Made by a program: the position numbers and the translations under genes
The notes under the pieces: generated by a model
The model's input: only the letters and a program-made list of their open reading frames with translations
The model's database searches: none
What the model was told of the DNA's origin: nothing
Assembly (NCBI RefSeq): GCF_000421145.1
Contig: NZ_ATWH01000010.1
Span: 124,001-188,000 of the forward strand
Origin: Glaciibacter superstes DSM 21135
GTDB taxonomy: Bacteria; Actinomycetota; Actinomycetes; Actinomycetales; Microbacteriaceae
DNA: 64,000 bases
Reading direction: 5' to 3'
Shown: positions 22,480 through 30,995 of the stretch, in pieces
Position numbering within the stretch: the first letter of the stretch is position 1
Layout: each line of letters starts with the position of its first letter

Positions 22480-23454
22480 ATGCGCGCAGCAACGGGAACC
22501 CAGTTCGAACTCGCGGCAGACACTCCGAGTGGCCCGGCGACGGCGGTGATCACAGAGGTGGCTGCCGGCATCCGTTCATATGCCGTCAGCGGCATAGATC
22601 TCGTTGAGACCTTTGCGGAGCAGGCGCCGCCACCGATGGGTGCCGGTATCGTGCTGGTCCCCTGGCCGAATCGCATCCGTGATGGCCGCTGGAACCGGGA
22701 CGGCAGCGCTCGCCAGCTCGCCATCACCGAGCCGGCCAGGCACAACGCCATCCACGGTCTTCTGCGCTATTCGCCGTACCGGGAGACCTTACGCACACAA
22801 AGCATGGTCACACTTGCAGCGACGGTGTTTCCGCAGGCTGGATATCCGTTCCAGCTCGACACCGAGGTGTCATATGCGCTTGTCGCCGACGGGCTCGACG
22901 TGACGCACGTCATCCGCAACGTCGGGGAGGGCGATGCGCCAGTCGCCATCGGCGCCCACCCCTACCTGCGCATCGGCGACGTGCCGAGCAGCGAATTACT
23001 GCTTCGGGTGGCAGCTGAGACGCACATCGACGTCGACGAGCGGATGCTCCCCGTCGGCACGTCGTCGGTGACGCGAACGAAGTATGACCTGCGCACCGAT
23101 CGCGCGGTGCACGAACTCGATCTCGACGACGGCTTCACCGGAGTGAGCATGGGGCACGGGCCCTCAGGGCACACACACAGTGAGCATTCCCGCAGTGAAC
23201 ACACGCTCACCGCGCCGGACGGTCGAACGGTCAGCCTCTGGGGCGATGAGAATATCCGCTACCTGCAGGTGTTCACGCCGAGCACATTCCCGGTGCGGAC
23301 GAAGACAGGCACGGTCACCAGGCAAGCGGTCGCGATCGAGCCGATGACGGCACCGGCCGACGCCTTCAACTCTGGTGATGGCCTTCGCTGGCTGACGCCG
23401 GGTGAGGAGTGGACGGTGCGCTGGGGCATCCGTCACACCGGAATCGTTGGCTGA
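22480..23454 (+). CDS. galM: Aldose 1-epimerase (galactose mutarotase-like)
   Basis: This enzyme interconverts the alpha and beta anomers of aldohexoses, supplying alpha-galactose to GalK. Family marks are PWPNRIRDGRW near residue 67, NAIHGLL with one active-site histidine near residue 91, GAHPYLR with the catalytic acid histidine near residue 165, and a glutamate in AIEPMTAPADAFN near residue 288 as the base. The length of 324 residues fits the family. It lies next to the gal regulator, completing the Leloir genes except for galE, which is not seen here (the epimerase at 18.0 kb is a distant relative). Confidence 0.92.
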   Translation: MRAATGTQFELAADTPSGPATAVITEVAAGIRSYAVSGIDLVETFAEQAPPPMGAGIVLVPWPNRIRDGRWNRDGSARQLAITEPARHNAIHGLLRYSPYRETLRTQSMVTLAATVFPQAGYPFQLDTEVSYALVADGLDVTHVIRNVGEGDAPVAIGAHPYLRIGDVPSSELLLRVAAETHIDVDERMLPVGTSSVTRTKYDLRTDRAVHELDLDDGFTGVSMGHGPSGHTHSEHSRSEHTLTAPDGRTVSLWGDENIRYLQVFTPSTFPVRTKTGTVTRQAVAIEPMTAPADAFNSGDGLRWLTPGEEWTVRWGIRHTGIVG

Positions 23455-23476
23455 AACGGATGTCAGGCACTCGACC

Positions 23477-24763
23477 GTGACGCAGAACCAGACGCAGACG
23501 CCCATCGCACTCGGCGCCCAGGATGCCGAACGACTGATCGCCCTGGTGCGCATGAAGCGCCTCGCGACCTCGCTGCTCGTGCTGATGGCCGTCGTCTTCG
23601 CGGTGGCCTTCGCCCTGCAGGAGCGCTACCCGTGGCTCGAGTACGTGCGCGCCGCGGCGGAGGGCGGCATGGTCGGTGCGATCGCGGACTGGTTCGCGGT
23701 GACGGCGCTGTTCCGGTACCCGCTCGGGCTTCGGATTCCGCACACCAACATCATCGCGAATCGCAAGGACGAGATCGGGGCGAGCCTCGGCGAGTTCGTG
23801 GAGTCGAACTTCCTTTCAGAGGTCGTGGTGCGCGGCAAGCTGGAATCGGTCGGAATCTCCGCACGCCTCGGCGGCTGGCTGGCGCGCGAGGAGAATGCCG
23901 GCCGGGTCAGCGATGAGCTCGCGGTTGCCGCTCGCAGCGTGCTCGAGCTGCTCGACGACGACAGCATCCGCGAGCTGATCGAAGCGGTGGCCCGCGAGCA
24001 CCTGCTCGAGCCGGAGTGGGGCCCCGGCCTCGGTCGCGTCGGGCAGCGACTGGTCGAATCCGGCCAGCAGCACGCGGCCGTCGACCTGGTGCTCGACAAG
24101 GCGGAGGCCTGGCTGGCCGCGCATCCTGAGGCGTTCGGCCGTGCTGTGTCAGACCGGCTGCCCGGCTGGCTGCCCGGCTTCGTCGACCGAATCGTGGATG
24201 ACAGGGCGTTCCGCGAGGTGCTGGGATTCATCGGCGCGGTGCGTGGAGACCCGGCGCATCCGATGCGCACTGCGCTCGACACCTGGCTGGCTGACGTGAT
24301 GAACGACCTGCAGCACGACCCGGCGATGATCGGTCGCGCAGAGGCGCTGAAGCTCGAACTTCTTGACAGCCCGCGCTTGCGAGAATTCGCCGGAGAGACG
24401 TGGGACGCGGTGAAGGAGTCACTGCTGGACGGACTGGATGACTCGTCGAGCGCGCTGCGCCGCGGCATCCGTTCAACGCTGACGGATGTCGGTGCTCGCC
24501 TGGCCGGCGACTCCGCGCTCGGCAGGCGGGTCGACACGTGGGTCGCAGACACCGCGAGCACCGTGATCTCGAGCTACCGGCACGAGATCGCCGCGGTCAT
24601 CACCGAGACCGTCGAGCGGTGGGATGCGACGGAGACCACGCAGAAGATCGAGCTGCAGGTGGGCAAGGACCTGCAGTTCATTCGCATCAACGGCACGGTC
24701 GTCGGGGCGCTCGCCGGGCTGGCGATCTTCGTGGTCGCGAACGCTCTGGCGGCGCTGGCCTGA
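23477..24763 (+). CDS. DUF445 family membrane protein
   Basis: This protein (about 428 residues) belongs to the DUF445/YjiN family of unknown function. A hydrophobic segment lies near residues 30-50 and another at the extreme C-terminus (GALAGLAIFVVANALAALA). Between them is a long amphipathic, largely helical region with the family motif GAIADWFAVTALFRYPLG near residues 64-81 and HTNIIANRKDEIG. The GTG at 23477 is chosen because it gives a plausible polar N-terminus; the evidence for it is thin. The gene follows galM closely but has no evident link to galactose use. Confidence 0.85.
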   Translation: MTQNQTQTPIALGAQDAERLIALVRMKRLATSLLVLMAVVFAVAFALQERYPWLEYVRAAAEGGMVGAIADWFAVTALFRYPLGLRIPHTNIIANRKDEIGASLGEFVESNFLSEVVVRGKLESVGISARLGGWLAREENAGRVSDELAVAARSVLELLDDDSIRELIEAVAREHLLEPEWGPGLGRVGQRLVESGQQHAAVDLVLDKAEAWLAAHPEAFGRAVSDRLPGWLPGFVDRIVDDRAFREVLGFIGAVRGDPAHPMRTALDTWLADVMNDLQHDPAMIGRAEALKLELLDSPRLREFAGETWDAVKESLLDGLDDSSSALRRGIRSTLTDVGARLAGDSALGRRVDTWVADTASTVISSYRHEIAAVITETVERWDATETTQKIELQVGKDLQFIRINGTVVGALAGLAIFVVANALAALA

Positions 24764-24832
24764 CGTGTGCGGTGTCGCGGATGCAGCAGAATGAGCGGGA
24801 AGCCGTGCGATTGTTGAGCCGAGGCGGCCCGT

Positions 24833-26584
24833 CTAATGCTGCCGGGCCCAGAGCTGCAGCCAGAGCAGCAGGCGAGTCTCCGGATCGTCGAGCCGGAGTC
24901 CGAACAGCGGCTCGACGCGCGACAGCCGGTAGCGCACCGTGTTCGGGTGCAACCGGAGCCGAGTCGCCGTCTCGATCGCATTCGCGCTGGCGTCGAGGTA
25001 GGTGCGGATCGTCTCCTCGAATGATGTCTTTCGCCGCACGTCGTGCTCGGCGATCCTGGTGGCGTAGTCGCCGGGGAGCTGACCCGCCTGACGGAGTTCT
25101 GTGACGATTCGACCCAACTGGAGCCTCGGCCCCATCGAGTCCTGGTCTGCGACCGCGGCGTCTGCGTCGCTATCGGGATGCAGCAGCCCCTCCTCTGCAT
25201 CCCGGAGGAGCACGGCCAAAACGACCTCGGCATCCGCGCGCGACTTGCCTGCATCGCCGACGGGCACGGCAAGGCCGAAGCCGGCCAGGACCGGTCGGGA
25301 CAGCAGACGGCGCGTGTGTTGCACGATGCGGCGCATCGCGTTGAACTGGAAAGCGGCGGTTGAATTCGATGACTGCGGCAACACGACGTAGACGATGTTG
25401 TCCGCGAGCCCGCACGCCGCCGTCGGAAGCCAGACGGCACAGGCCGTGCGCACCGAGTCGAAAAGGCGCAGCCCGGCCTGCAGGATGTCTGGCGCGGAGC
25501 CGTGCTGGCCGGCCGCGGCGACGGCGACGACCCGCACAGGATCGGTCGGCAGACCGAGCTGTACGGCAGCGAGTTCCGCCCGCCCTGCCTCGAAGAGAAG
25601 TGGCCTCACGAGGTCGATCTGGCGCGAGCGGCCTGAGTCGTGATTAGTGCGGCGGTGCAGGAGGTGCAGCGCGGCGACATTCGCGGCCTCCCGCAGAATT
25701 CGGTCGGTGTCTGCGGTGTCGGCGCTGCTCGAACCGGTGCTGCCCGAATCAGCGCTGCCCGAACCCGCACCGCTCGCGTCGATCAGCCAGAGCGACCCGA
25801 GAACGACGCTCCCCGCCCTGATCGCCATGGCCGATCTGGTCAGCGAGTACTCGCCCGGTGCGACGCTGACAACGTCACGTGAGGCGTGTACCCGCCGGTA
25901 GTCCCGGTCGTTCTGGTCGGTGTGCGGAACCTGGAGATGCAGGATCGAGGTGCGCCTGGTCTCGTCGATGGGGTGTTCGGGGAGGGTGGAATAGGCCAGC
26001 ACGGTCTGGTCGGGATCCGCGATGGCCACGGCGCCTCCGGCCAGGGAGGCGACGGCGTTGGCCAGCTCGAACAGATCACCGGGGCGGATGTCGACCAGTG
26101 CTCTCCGAGACGCGTCCTGTGGGGCGATGGCGGCTCTGAACAATTCGGCGAGCTGGTCCCACGGCACAGAGTCCCTGGCACGGAAGAGCGCAATTCCGCT
26201 CGCCTCTGCAGCACGATGCAGCGTGGTCTCCTGCGCACCGTGTGCTTTGTAGACGAGCGCAAGGAATCCGGCTGTGTGGAGTTCCTGGAAACGTTCTGCG
26301 ATGTGGTCGTCAGCGATGGGAAGCCCGACCGCCAGCGCCAGGGCACCGGGGAATCTGGGTGGCGAACCAGATTCCGACCGACCCGCCGCGTCGTAGAGTA
26401 CGGAACCGGTAATGGTGGCACCGGTGTCGGCTGAGGAGAGAACGAGACTGGCGATCTCGTCGCCGACGGCCCGACCGAGTTCCGCGACGGTGGGCATCCG
26501 TTGCCCATCGTGTGAATCAACACCCGAATCAACACCTGAATCGACACTCGCATCGACACCGGACTCCCGTTGGTAACTCGCCAC
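24833..26584 (-). CDS. PucR/CdaR family transcriptional regulator
   Basis: This large regulator (about 583 residues) has an N-terminal PucR-like sensor (GALALAVGLPIADDHI), a central GGDEF-like region and a C-terminal helix-turn-helix (PucR_HTH: TYLDASANAIETATRL, then LHPNTVRYRLSRVE). The family often controls purine, amino-acid or hydroxyacid catabolism. The start is taken as GTG at 26584, which has GAGAGAGG nine bases ahead; a GTG at 26593 sits directly on that site and is less likely. The N-terminus holds a short repeat of V/D/S residues (VDSGVDSGVDS), and a Ser/Gly/Asp-rich linker lies near residue 270. It is divergent from the hydroxyacid oxidase-like gene and could regulate it. Confidence 0.88.
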   Translation of the reverse strand: MASYQRESGVDASVDSGVDSGVDSHDGQRMPTVAELGRAVGDEIASLVLSSADTGATITGSVLYDAAGRSESGSPPRFPGALALAVGLPIADDHIAERFQELHTAGFLALVYKAHGAQETTLHRAAEASGIALFRARDSVPWDQLAELFRAAIAPQDASRRALVDIRPGDLFELANAVASLAGGAVAIADPDQTVLAYSTLPEHPIDETRRTSILHLQVPHTDQNDRDYRRVHASRDVVSVAPGEYSLTRSAMAIRAGSVVLGSLWLIDASGAGSGSADSGSTGSSSADTADTDRILREAANVAALHLLHRRTNHDSGRSRQIDLVRPLLFEAGRAELAAVQLGLPTDPVRVVAVAAAGQHGSAPDILQAGLRLFDSVRTACAVWLPTAACGLADNIVYVVLPQSSNSTAAFQFNAMRRIVQHTRRLLSRPVLAGFGLAVPVGDAGKSRADAEVVLAVLLRDAEEGLLHPDSDADAAVADQDSMGPRLQLGRIVTELRQAGQLPGDYATRIAEHDVRRKTSFEETIRTYLDASANAIETATRLRLHPNTVRYRLSRVEPLFGLRLDDPETRLLLWLQLWARQH

Positions 26585-26694
26585 AGCGCGCACCCTCTCT
26601 CTTCGTACCGATGTCCATAGAGTATGACCGCCTCAGATTCTAGGCTGACCGGCAGCGCAGCCGATATTCGCGCCCGGAACCAGTGAGGCGAAAC

Positions 26695-27948
26695 GTGAAA
26701 CTCAGCGATGTCAGGCAGCTCGTGCAGGTCAAGACGCCCGTGCTTTCGCGGAAGCGCCGCACGCTGGCCACGGCCTGGAATGTCGCCGAATACCGAGCCG
26801 CAGCCCGCCGCGTGCTGCCCGCCGGCATCTTCGACTACCTCGACGGTGGCGCCGAAGACGAGGCGACCCTGGTGCGCAACCGTTCGGTGTTCGACCGGTG
26901 GGGTCTCATGCCCGCGTGGGGATCACTGACCGTTCCCACCACGACCACCACGCTGCTCGGGCGCGACATCGCACTGCCCCTGACGCTCACCCCGACGGGG
27001 GCGACGCGATTGTTCCACCCGGAGGGTGAGCTCGCGGTCGGCCGGGCCGCTGCAGCCGCCGGTCTCCCCTACGTCCTGGCCGGACTCAGCACCGTCGCTA
27101 TGGAGGATCTCGCGGCGACCTCGCCCGACCTCGATCGCTGGTTCAACATCGGCCTCTCACCCGACAAGGGATACCTGGCCTCGAAGCTCGAACGGTGTGA
27201 GGCCGCCGGCTTCCACACGCTGGTGGTGGGAGTCGATACCCGCGCCCTCGGGTCGCGGGAGCGCGATCGGCGCAACGGGTTCACGGCCCCTCCGGCGCTG
27301 ACGCTCGCCTCGCTGATCGACATTGCCACCCGGCCAGGCTGGTGGGTCAATTTCCTGCGCGCAGACGGCATCCGTTTTCCCAATCTCGAACCTGCCGCCG
27401 CAGGGGGGTCGATGGTCACGCCGTCGATGTGGGAGCAGATTCTCGGGCATTCGGAGTCTGGTCAGGGGTGGGACGACCTGGAAGAGCTACGGATGATGTG
27501 GCCGGGAAAGATCGTGCTGAAGGGCACCGTGAACCCCGGCGACGTCGCGCGGGCGGCCAGCCTCGGCGTTGACGCGGTGCAGCTGAGCAACCACGGCGGG
27601 CGGCAGCTCGACCACATGCTGAACCCGATGGATGTCATCCAGGAGTCACGTCAGCGCGTCGGCGACAACATCGAACTGATTGTGGACTCCGGCATTCGAC
27701 GGGGGAGTGACATCGTCAAGGCGCTCGCTCTCGGCGCCGACGCGTGCTCGATCGGGCGGCCATACCTCTACGGCCTGGTGGCCGGCGGATCGGCGGGTGT
27801 CGGCCGGGTGATCGACATCCTGGCCGATGAGCTCGTGCGCACTATGACGCTCGTCGGGGTGTCGTCGGTGGCCGAGCTGAAGGCCAATGGGGCAACGATC
27901 GTGCGCGAGGTGACGGCAGCGGTACGCGACGACGTGATGCCCGGCTAG
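26695..27948 (+). CDS. FMN-dependent alpha-hydroxyacid oxidase/dehydrogenase-like protein
   Basis: This protein (about 417 residues) has the glycolate oxidase/lactate dehydrogenase TIM-barrel fold. Catalytic residues are kept: tyrosine in IFDYLDGGAEDE, lysine in KIVLKGT, and histidine and arginine in LSNHGGRQLDH. However, the usual QLYV-type segment reads WFNIGLSPDKG, so the second substrate-binding tyrosine is glycine and the FMN-contacting glutamine is asparagine. The following TVD is GVD. This suggests a different substrate. The GTG at 26695 has GAGG six bases ahead; an upstream in-frame GTG at 26683 is possible. A TAGGCT -10 lies at 26641-26646. The PucR-type regulator is divergent. Confidence 0.88.
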   Translation: MKLSDVRQLVQVKTPVLSRKRRTLATAWNVAEYRAAARRVLPAGIFDYLDGGAEDEATLVRNRSVFDRWGLMPAWGSLTVPTTTTTLLGRDIALPLTLTPTGATRLFHPEGELAVGRAAAAAGLPYVLAGLSTVAMEDLAATSPDLDRWFNIGLSPDKGYLASKLERCEAAGFHTLVVGVDTRALGSRERDRRNGFTAPPALTLASLIDIATRPGWWVNFLRADGIRFPNLEPAAAGGSMVTPSMWEQILGHSESGQGWDDLEELRMMWPGKIVLKGTVNPGDVARAASLGVDAVQLSNHGGRQLDHMLNPMDVIQESRQRVGDNIELIVDSGIRRGSDIVKALALGADACSIGRPYLYGLVAGGSAGVGRVIDILADELVRTMTLVGVSSVAELKANGATIVREVTAAVRDDVMPG

Positions 27949-28041
27949 AGTCGGAAGAACGGCCCGGATCGGGTACGGCGGGATACTCAGACAGGATCTG
28001 CCATCAAGCGGCCAGGCGACACGCAACGGCTCGCGCGCGAC

Positions 28042-29190
28042 GTGGTCGTGCTCGGCATCATCGCGTTCTTCGTGATGCTCGGGTTCGGTGTTGTCGTGCC
28101 GGTGCTGCCGGTGTATGTGCGCAGCTTCGACGTGGGTTACCTCGAGGTCGGGGCTGTCGTCTCGGCGTTTGCGCTGATGCGTTTCGTGGCCAGTCCGTTC
28201 TGCGGGCGGCTGATCGATTGGGCAGGCGAACGCACGATCCTGGCCATCGGGATCGGAATCGTCGCGGTCTCCAGCGCCCTCGTCGGCGTGGCGGGCAGCT
28301 ACGCAGAGCTGCTGCTCTGGCGCGGGGCCGGGGGAATCGGTTCCGCGATGTTCTCGGTCTCAGCAATGACCCTGCTGCTCGGCTCGACTCCGCCGTCGCG
28401 TCGCGGGCGTGCGGTCGGCTTCTACCAGGGCGGATTCCTGATTGGTGGAATGGCCGGGCCGGCACTGGGCGGGCTCCTGGCGACGATCTCCCTGACCGCG
28501 CCGTTCTTCTTCTACGCCGGCACGCTGGCCGTCGCAGGGCTGATCGGTCTGGTCCTGCTGCAGCCGAAGACGCAGGTGGTCGCCTCTGATGGGGCGACGG
28601 ATGCCCCGGTGCCGTTTCGCACGGTCATCCGCGATCCGCGATTCAGGGCCGCGTGCCTGGCGAACCTTGCCCAGGGGTGGGCGTCGTTCGGGGTGCGCAG
28701 CGCGCTGATCCCGGTGCTGGTCGTCGAGGTGCTGCGCGAGCCGACGGCATCCACCGGCCTGGCCTTTGCGGCTGCTGCCGTGGTGCAGACGATTGCGCTG
28801 GCCCCGGCGGGGCGCTTCGTAGACACGGTGGGGCGACGGCCGGCAATCATCGGCGCGTACGCGGTCGGGGCGGTGTGCATGCTGGCGATTCCGTTCGCAC
28901 CGTCGATCTGGGTGTTGACGGCGTTGCTGTGCCTCTATGGGGTGGCTGCGGCGTTCATGGGGACTGCGCCGGCGGCATCCGTTGGCGACGCGGCCGGCCC
29001 CGGCAGTGGCAGACCGGTGGCGGTGTTCTCGATGTTCTCTGACTTCGGCGCGATCGTCGGCCCGCTGGTTGCCGGCGCGCTGGTGGATTCGGTGTCGTTC
29101 CCGGTCGCGTTCGCGAGTGGTGTTGTGTTCCTTGCCGCAGCGTCGTTGTATGCGCTGCGGATGCCGCGGCTCCAGCAGAAAATTTCCTGA
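28042..29190 (+). CDS. MFS transporter (drug/metabolite efflux type)
   Basis: This is a major facilitator superfamily protein with about 12 membrane segments and family motif A in the 2-3 loop (GRLIDWAGERT). A second copy of the motif pattern (GRFVDTVGRRPAI) lies in the second half. It resembles proton-coupled multidrug exporters of the DHA1 group. The GTG at 28042 has no ribosome-binding site and falls at the very edge of the first membrane helix. A better-placed signal exists upstream: AGGA at 27993-27996 followed six bases later by ATC at 28003, in frame, which would add KRPGDTQRLARD. Either a rare ATC start is used or a start codon has been lost. Confidence 0.85.
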   Translation: MVVLGIIAFFVMLGFGVVVPVLPVYVRSFDVGYLEVGAVVSAFALMRFVASPFCGRLIDWAGERTILAIGIGIVAVSSALVGVAGSYAELLLWRGAGGIGSAMFSVSAMTLLLGSTPPSRRGRAVGFYQGGFLIGGMAGPALGGLLATISLTAPFFFYAGTLAVAGLIGLVLLQPKTQVVASDGATDAPVPFRTVIRDPRFRAACLANLAQGWASFGVRSALIPVLVVEVLREPTASTGLAFAAAAVVQTIALAPAGRFVDTVGRRPAIIGAYAVGAVCMLAIPFAPSIWVLTALLCLYGVAAAFMGTAPAASVGDAAGPGSGRPVAVFSMFSDFGAIVGPLVAGALVDSVSFPVAFASGVVFLAAASLYALRMPRLQQKIS

Positions 29191-29271
29191 TCAGATAGGA
29201 AATGCTTTCGGTGGGGTAATGGGCTATGGTCGTACGTTCATGCCCATCTGGATGACGGAAGCGAGGTGACC

Positions 29272-29397
29272 ATGGCTGGCAAGAGCCCCAGCGGCCCCAA
29301 CGTTAAGAAGCAGGCGAAACTCTCCCTGAAGGAGAAGCGCGCTGCGAAGCGAGACAAGTCGGAAGACTCCTTCATCAAACCCCGTAAGGGACGCTGA
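29272..29397 (+). CDS. Small basic protein, 41 residues
   Basis: A short gene begins at ATG 29272, with GAGGTGA just ahead, and ends at TGA 29395-29397. The product starts MAGKSPSGPNVKKQ and ends with SFIKPRKGR; about one third of its residues are Lys or Arg. Similar tiny Lys-rich proteins beginning MAGK and ending in KPRKGR occur in related actinobacteria as unassigned proteins, from memory. A hairpin that looks like a terminator lies 39 bases after the stop. Binding to nucleic acid is a guess from charge alone. Confidence 0.75.
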   Translation: MAGKSPSGPNVKKQAKLSLKEKRAAKRDKSEDSFIKPRKGR

Positions 29398-29435
29398 CGC
29401 GTTCGCCTTCGGAGCAGTAGCACCTTTGCTCACGT

Positions 29436-29466
29436 GCAGGCCGGCCGCCCCGTGCGGTCGGCCTGC
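29436..29466. terminator. Hairpin after the small basic protein gene
   Basis: GCAGGCCGGCCGC and GCGGTCGGCCTGC form a 13-bp stem with one mismatch and a 5-base loop. No U-run follows. Confidence 0.65.
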
Positions 29467-29592
29467 CCTCTCGCTTGTGAGACTCCTTCTGGGAGATTCC
29501 CGATCGCGGGCACGAGGCGATGATCTCGCCTGACGCAGGAGCAACGCCCGACGCCTACCGGCCGGCCGGAGGCCGAGTCGGACGTTACCAAC

Positions 29593-29627
29593 GCACTTCA
29601 AAGTGCCTTTTGTAGGTCCTCTCCTAC
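29593..29627. promoter_or_regulatory. Paired short palindromes ahead of the FrnE-like gene
   Basis: GCACTT-ca-AAGTGC (29593-29606) and GTAGG-tcctct-CCTAC (29612-29627) are inverted repeats in the promoter region. They may be binding sites for a regulator. Confidence 0.35.
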
Positions 29628-29647
29628 CCACTCATGATGGTGTTACG

Positions 29648-29658
29648 CACTACTAGTG
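29648..29658. promoter_or_regulatory. Palindrome CACTA-C-TAGTG near the FrnE-like start
   Basis: This 11-base perfect palindrome lies between the putative promoter and the preferred start codon, a position suited to a repressor. Confidence 0.35.
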
Positions 29659-29669
29659 AGGTGGGAAAG

Positions 29670-30353
29670 ATGGTTCAGCAGGTAACGCGATCTGAGGGGT
29701 CGCAGGTCATCATCGAGGTGTGGGCTGACCTGGGCTGCCCGTGGTGCTACGTCGGAAAGCACAGGCTTCAGGCCGCGATCGCACAGCGTCCGGACGCGGA
29801 TCGGTTCCAGATCGTGATGCGATCCTTCGAGCTGGACCCGGAGGCGCCGCACGAGCCGGAGAAGAATGAGGAGAGTTTCATCCGTGCCCACGGCGGCACT
29901 GCTGCCCACGTCCTCCAGGCCGAGCGCCAGATGCAGGCCATGGCTCGCAAGGAGGGACTCGAGTACTCGCTGGACCGCCTGAACGCCAACACGTTCGACC
30001 TGCACCGCGTGGTGCAGTACGCAGGCGACCAGGGCCGCGGGTTCGAGTTCTTCTCCCACGTCCAGGACGGCTTCTTCACCGGCGCCCTCAAGCCCTACGC
30101 CCCGGACACTCTCCCACGCGTCGCGGAGTCAGTCGGCCTGGACGGGCAGCGAGTCCGCGAGATCCTCGCGAGCAACGAGTACGCCGACCGCGTGCGCGCC
30201 GACCGCCGTGAGGCCCTGGAGCTGGGCGCGACCGGCGTTCCGTTCGTCGTCTTCGACCGCCGGGTGGCCGCCCCGGGTGCCCGGAAGGCCGCTGACTACG
30301 GCCAGCTGCTGGATCAGGCGGCCGGTCCCGTGCCAAGCGAGCGTGAGTCATGA
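29670..30353 (+). CDS. DsbA family oxidoreductase, FrnE type
   Basis: This cytoplasmic thioredoxin-fold protein (227 residues) has the redox motif CPWC at residues 23-26 in EVWADLGCPWCYVGK. The helical insert follows, and the cis-proline loop appears as GATGVPFVVFD near residue 190, as in FrnE and 2-hydroxychromene isomerase relatives. There is no signal peptide. The ATG at 29670 has GAGGTGGGA ahead and is preferred over ATGs at 29634 and 29637. FrnE-like proteins act in oxidative-stress defence or polyketide tailoring. It is close to a cysteine-containing HxlR regulator and an SDR, suggesting a small redox-responsive module. Confidence 0.88.
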   Translation: MVQQVTRSEGSQVIIEVWADLGCPWCYVGKHRLQAAIAQRPDADRFQIVMRSFELDPEAPHEPEKNEESFIRAHGGTAAHVLQAERQMQAMARKEGLEYSLDRLNANTFDLHRVVQYAGDQGRGFEFFSHVQDGFFTGALKPYAPDTLPRVAESVGLDGQRVREILASNEYADRVRADRREALELGATGVPFVVFDRRVAAPGARKAADYGQLLDQAAGPVPSERES

Positions 30354-30442
30354 ACGAGGCGAGGAGCGGGCTTGCGGATCGTGGCGGCCCTGCCAGCGGG
30401 CGATGCGCCCGATGCTACGCAGCGGTGAGCGCCACGGACGAG

Positions 30443-30865
30443 TCAGTCTGCCGTCGCGCTGATCGCGGCCTTGCCTCGGCCGACTCCGGTCAGTTCGCTG
30501 GCGGCCCGGTTGTTGGCGATCTCGGTGTGGTGGGCGGCGGCCCAGCCAGCCATCGCCGTCACCGCATCGATCAGGGATCGGCCCAGATCCGTCAGCTCGT
30601 ACTCCACGCGCGGCGGGACCTCGGCGTAAGCGGTCCGGGTGATCAGTCCATCGCGCTCGAGGTGCTTCAGCGTCTGGGTCAGCATCCGCTGGGAAATTCC
30701 CGGGATGCTCGCCTGTACGTCGGAGTAGCGCAACGAGCCGGCGCTCAGGGTGCTGATGATCAACACCGTCCACTTTTCGCCGATCCGGTCGAGCACCTCG
30801 CGGATATAGGCGCTGTCCTTCGGCCATGCCTGGCACGGACCGCTGATCTTCCTCGGTGTCGCCAT
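30443..30865 (-). CDS. HxlR family transcriptional regulator
   Basis: This 140-residue winged-helix regulator has the HxlR core: IGEKWTVLIISTLSAGSLRYSDVQ around residues 28-51, then GISQRMLTQTLKHLERDGLI. A single cysteine near the N-terminus (C11, in SGPCQAW) is at the place used by redox-sensing HxlR/DUF24 members such as YodB, HypR and QorR, which respond to quinones, diamide or aldehydes. GGGAGG lies eight bases ahead of the ATG at 30865. It is divergent from the SDR gene and probably controls it through the inverted repeat between them. Confidence 0.9.
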   Translation of the reverse strand: MATPRKISGPCQAWPKDSAYIREVLDRIGEKWTVLIISTLSAGSLRYSDVQASIPGISQRMLTQTLKHLERDGLITRTAYAEVPPRVEYELTDLGRSLIDAVTAMAGWAAAHHTEIANNRAASELTGVGRGKAAISATAD

Positions 30866-30899
30866 CTCGTCCGCCTCCCGTTCGCATCCACCAGCCTAC

Positions 30900-30936
30900 A
30901 TACTTCTCAGTCCGTTACCGCACAATCAGTAAGTAT
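30900..30936. promoter_or_regulatory. Candidate HxlR operator in the HxlR-SDR divergence
   Basis: ATACTT (30900-30905) and AAGTAT (30931-30936) are inverted around 25 bases. Within the interval CAGTCC and a second CAGT repeat. The site lies between the two divergent start codons. Confidence 0.45.
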
Positions 30937-30995
30937 CAGTCCCATTGAACTCGCGGGGCCGACCTCGCCGCGCGAAGAACCGAAAGGAACTCACC

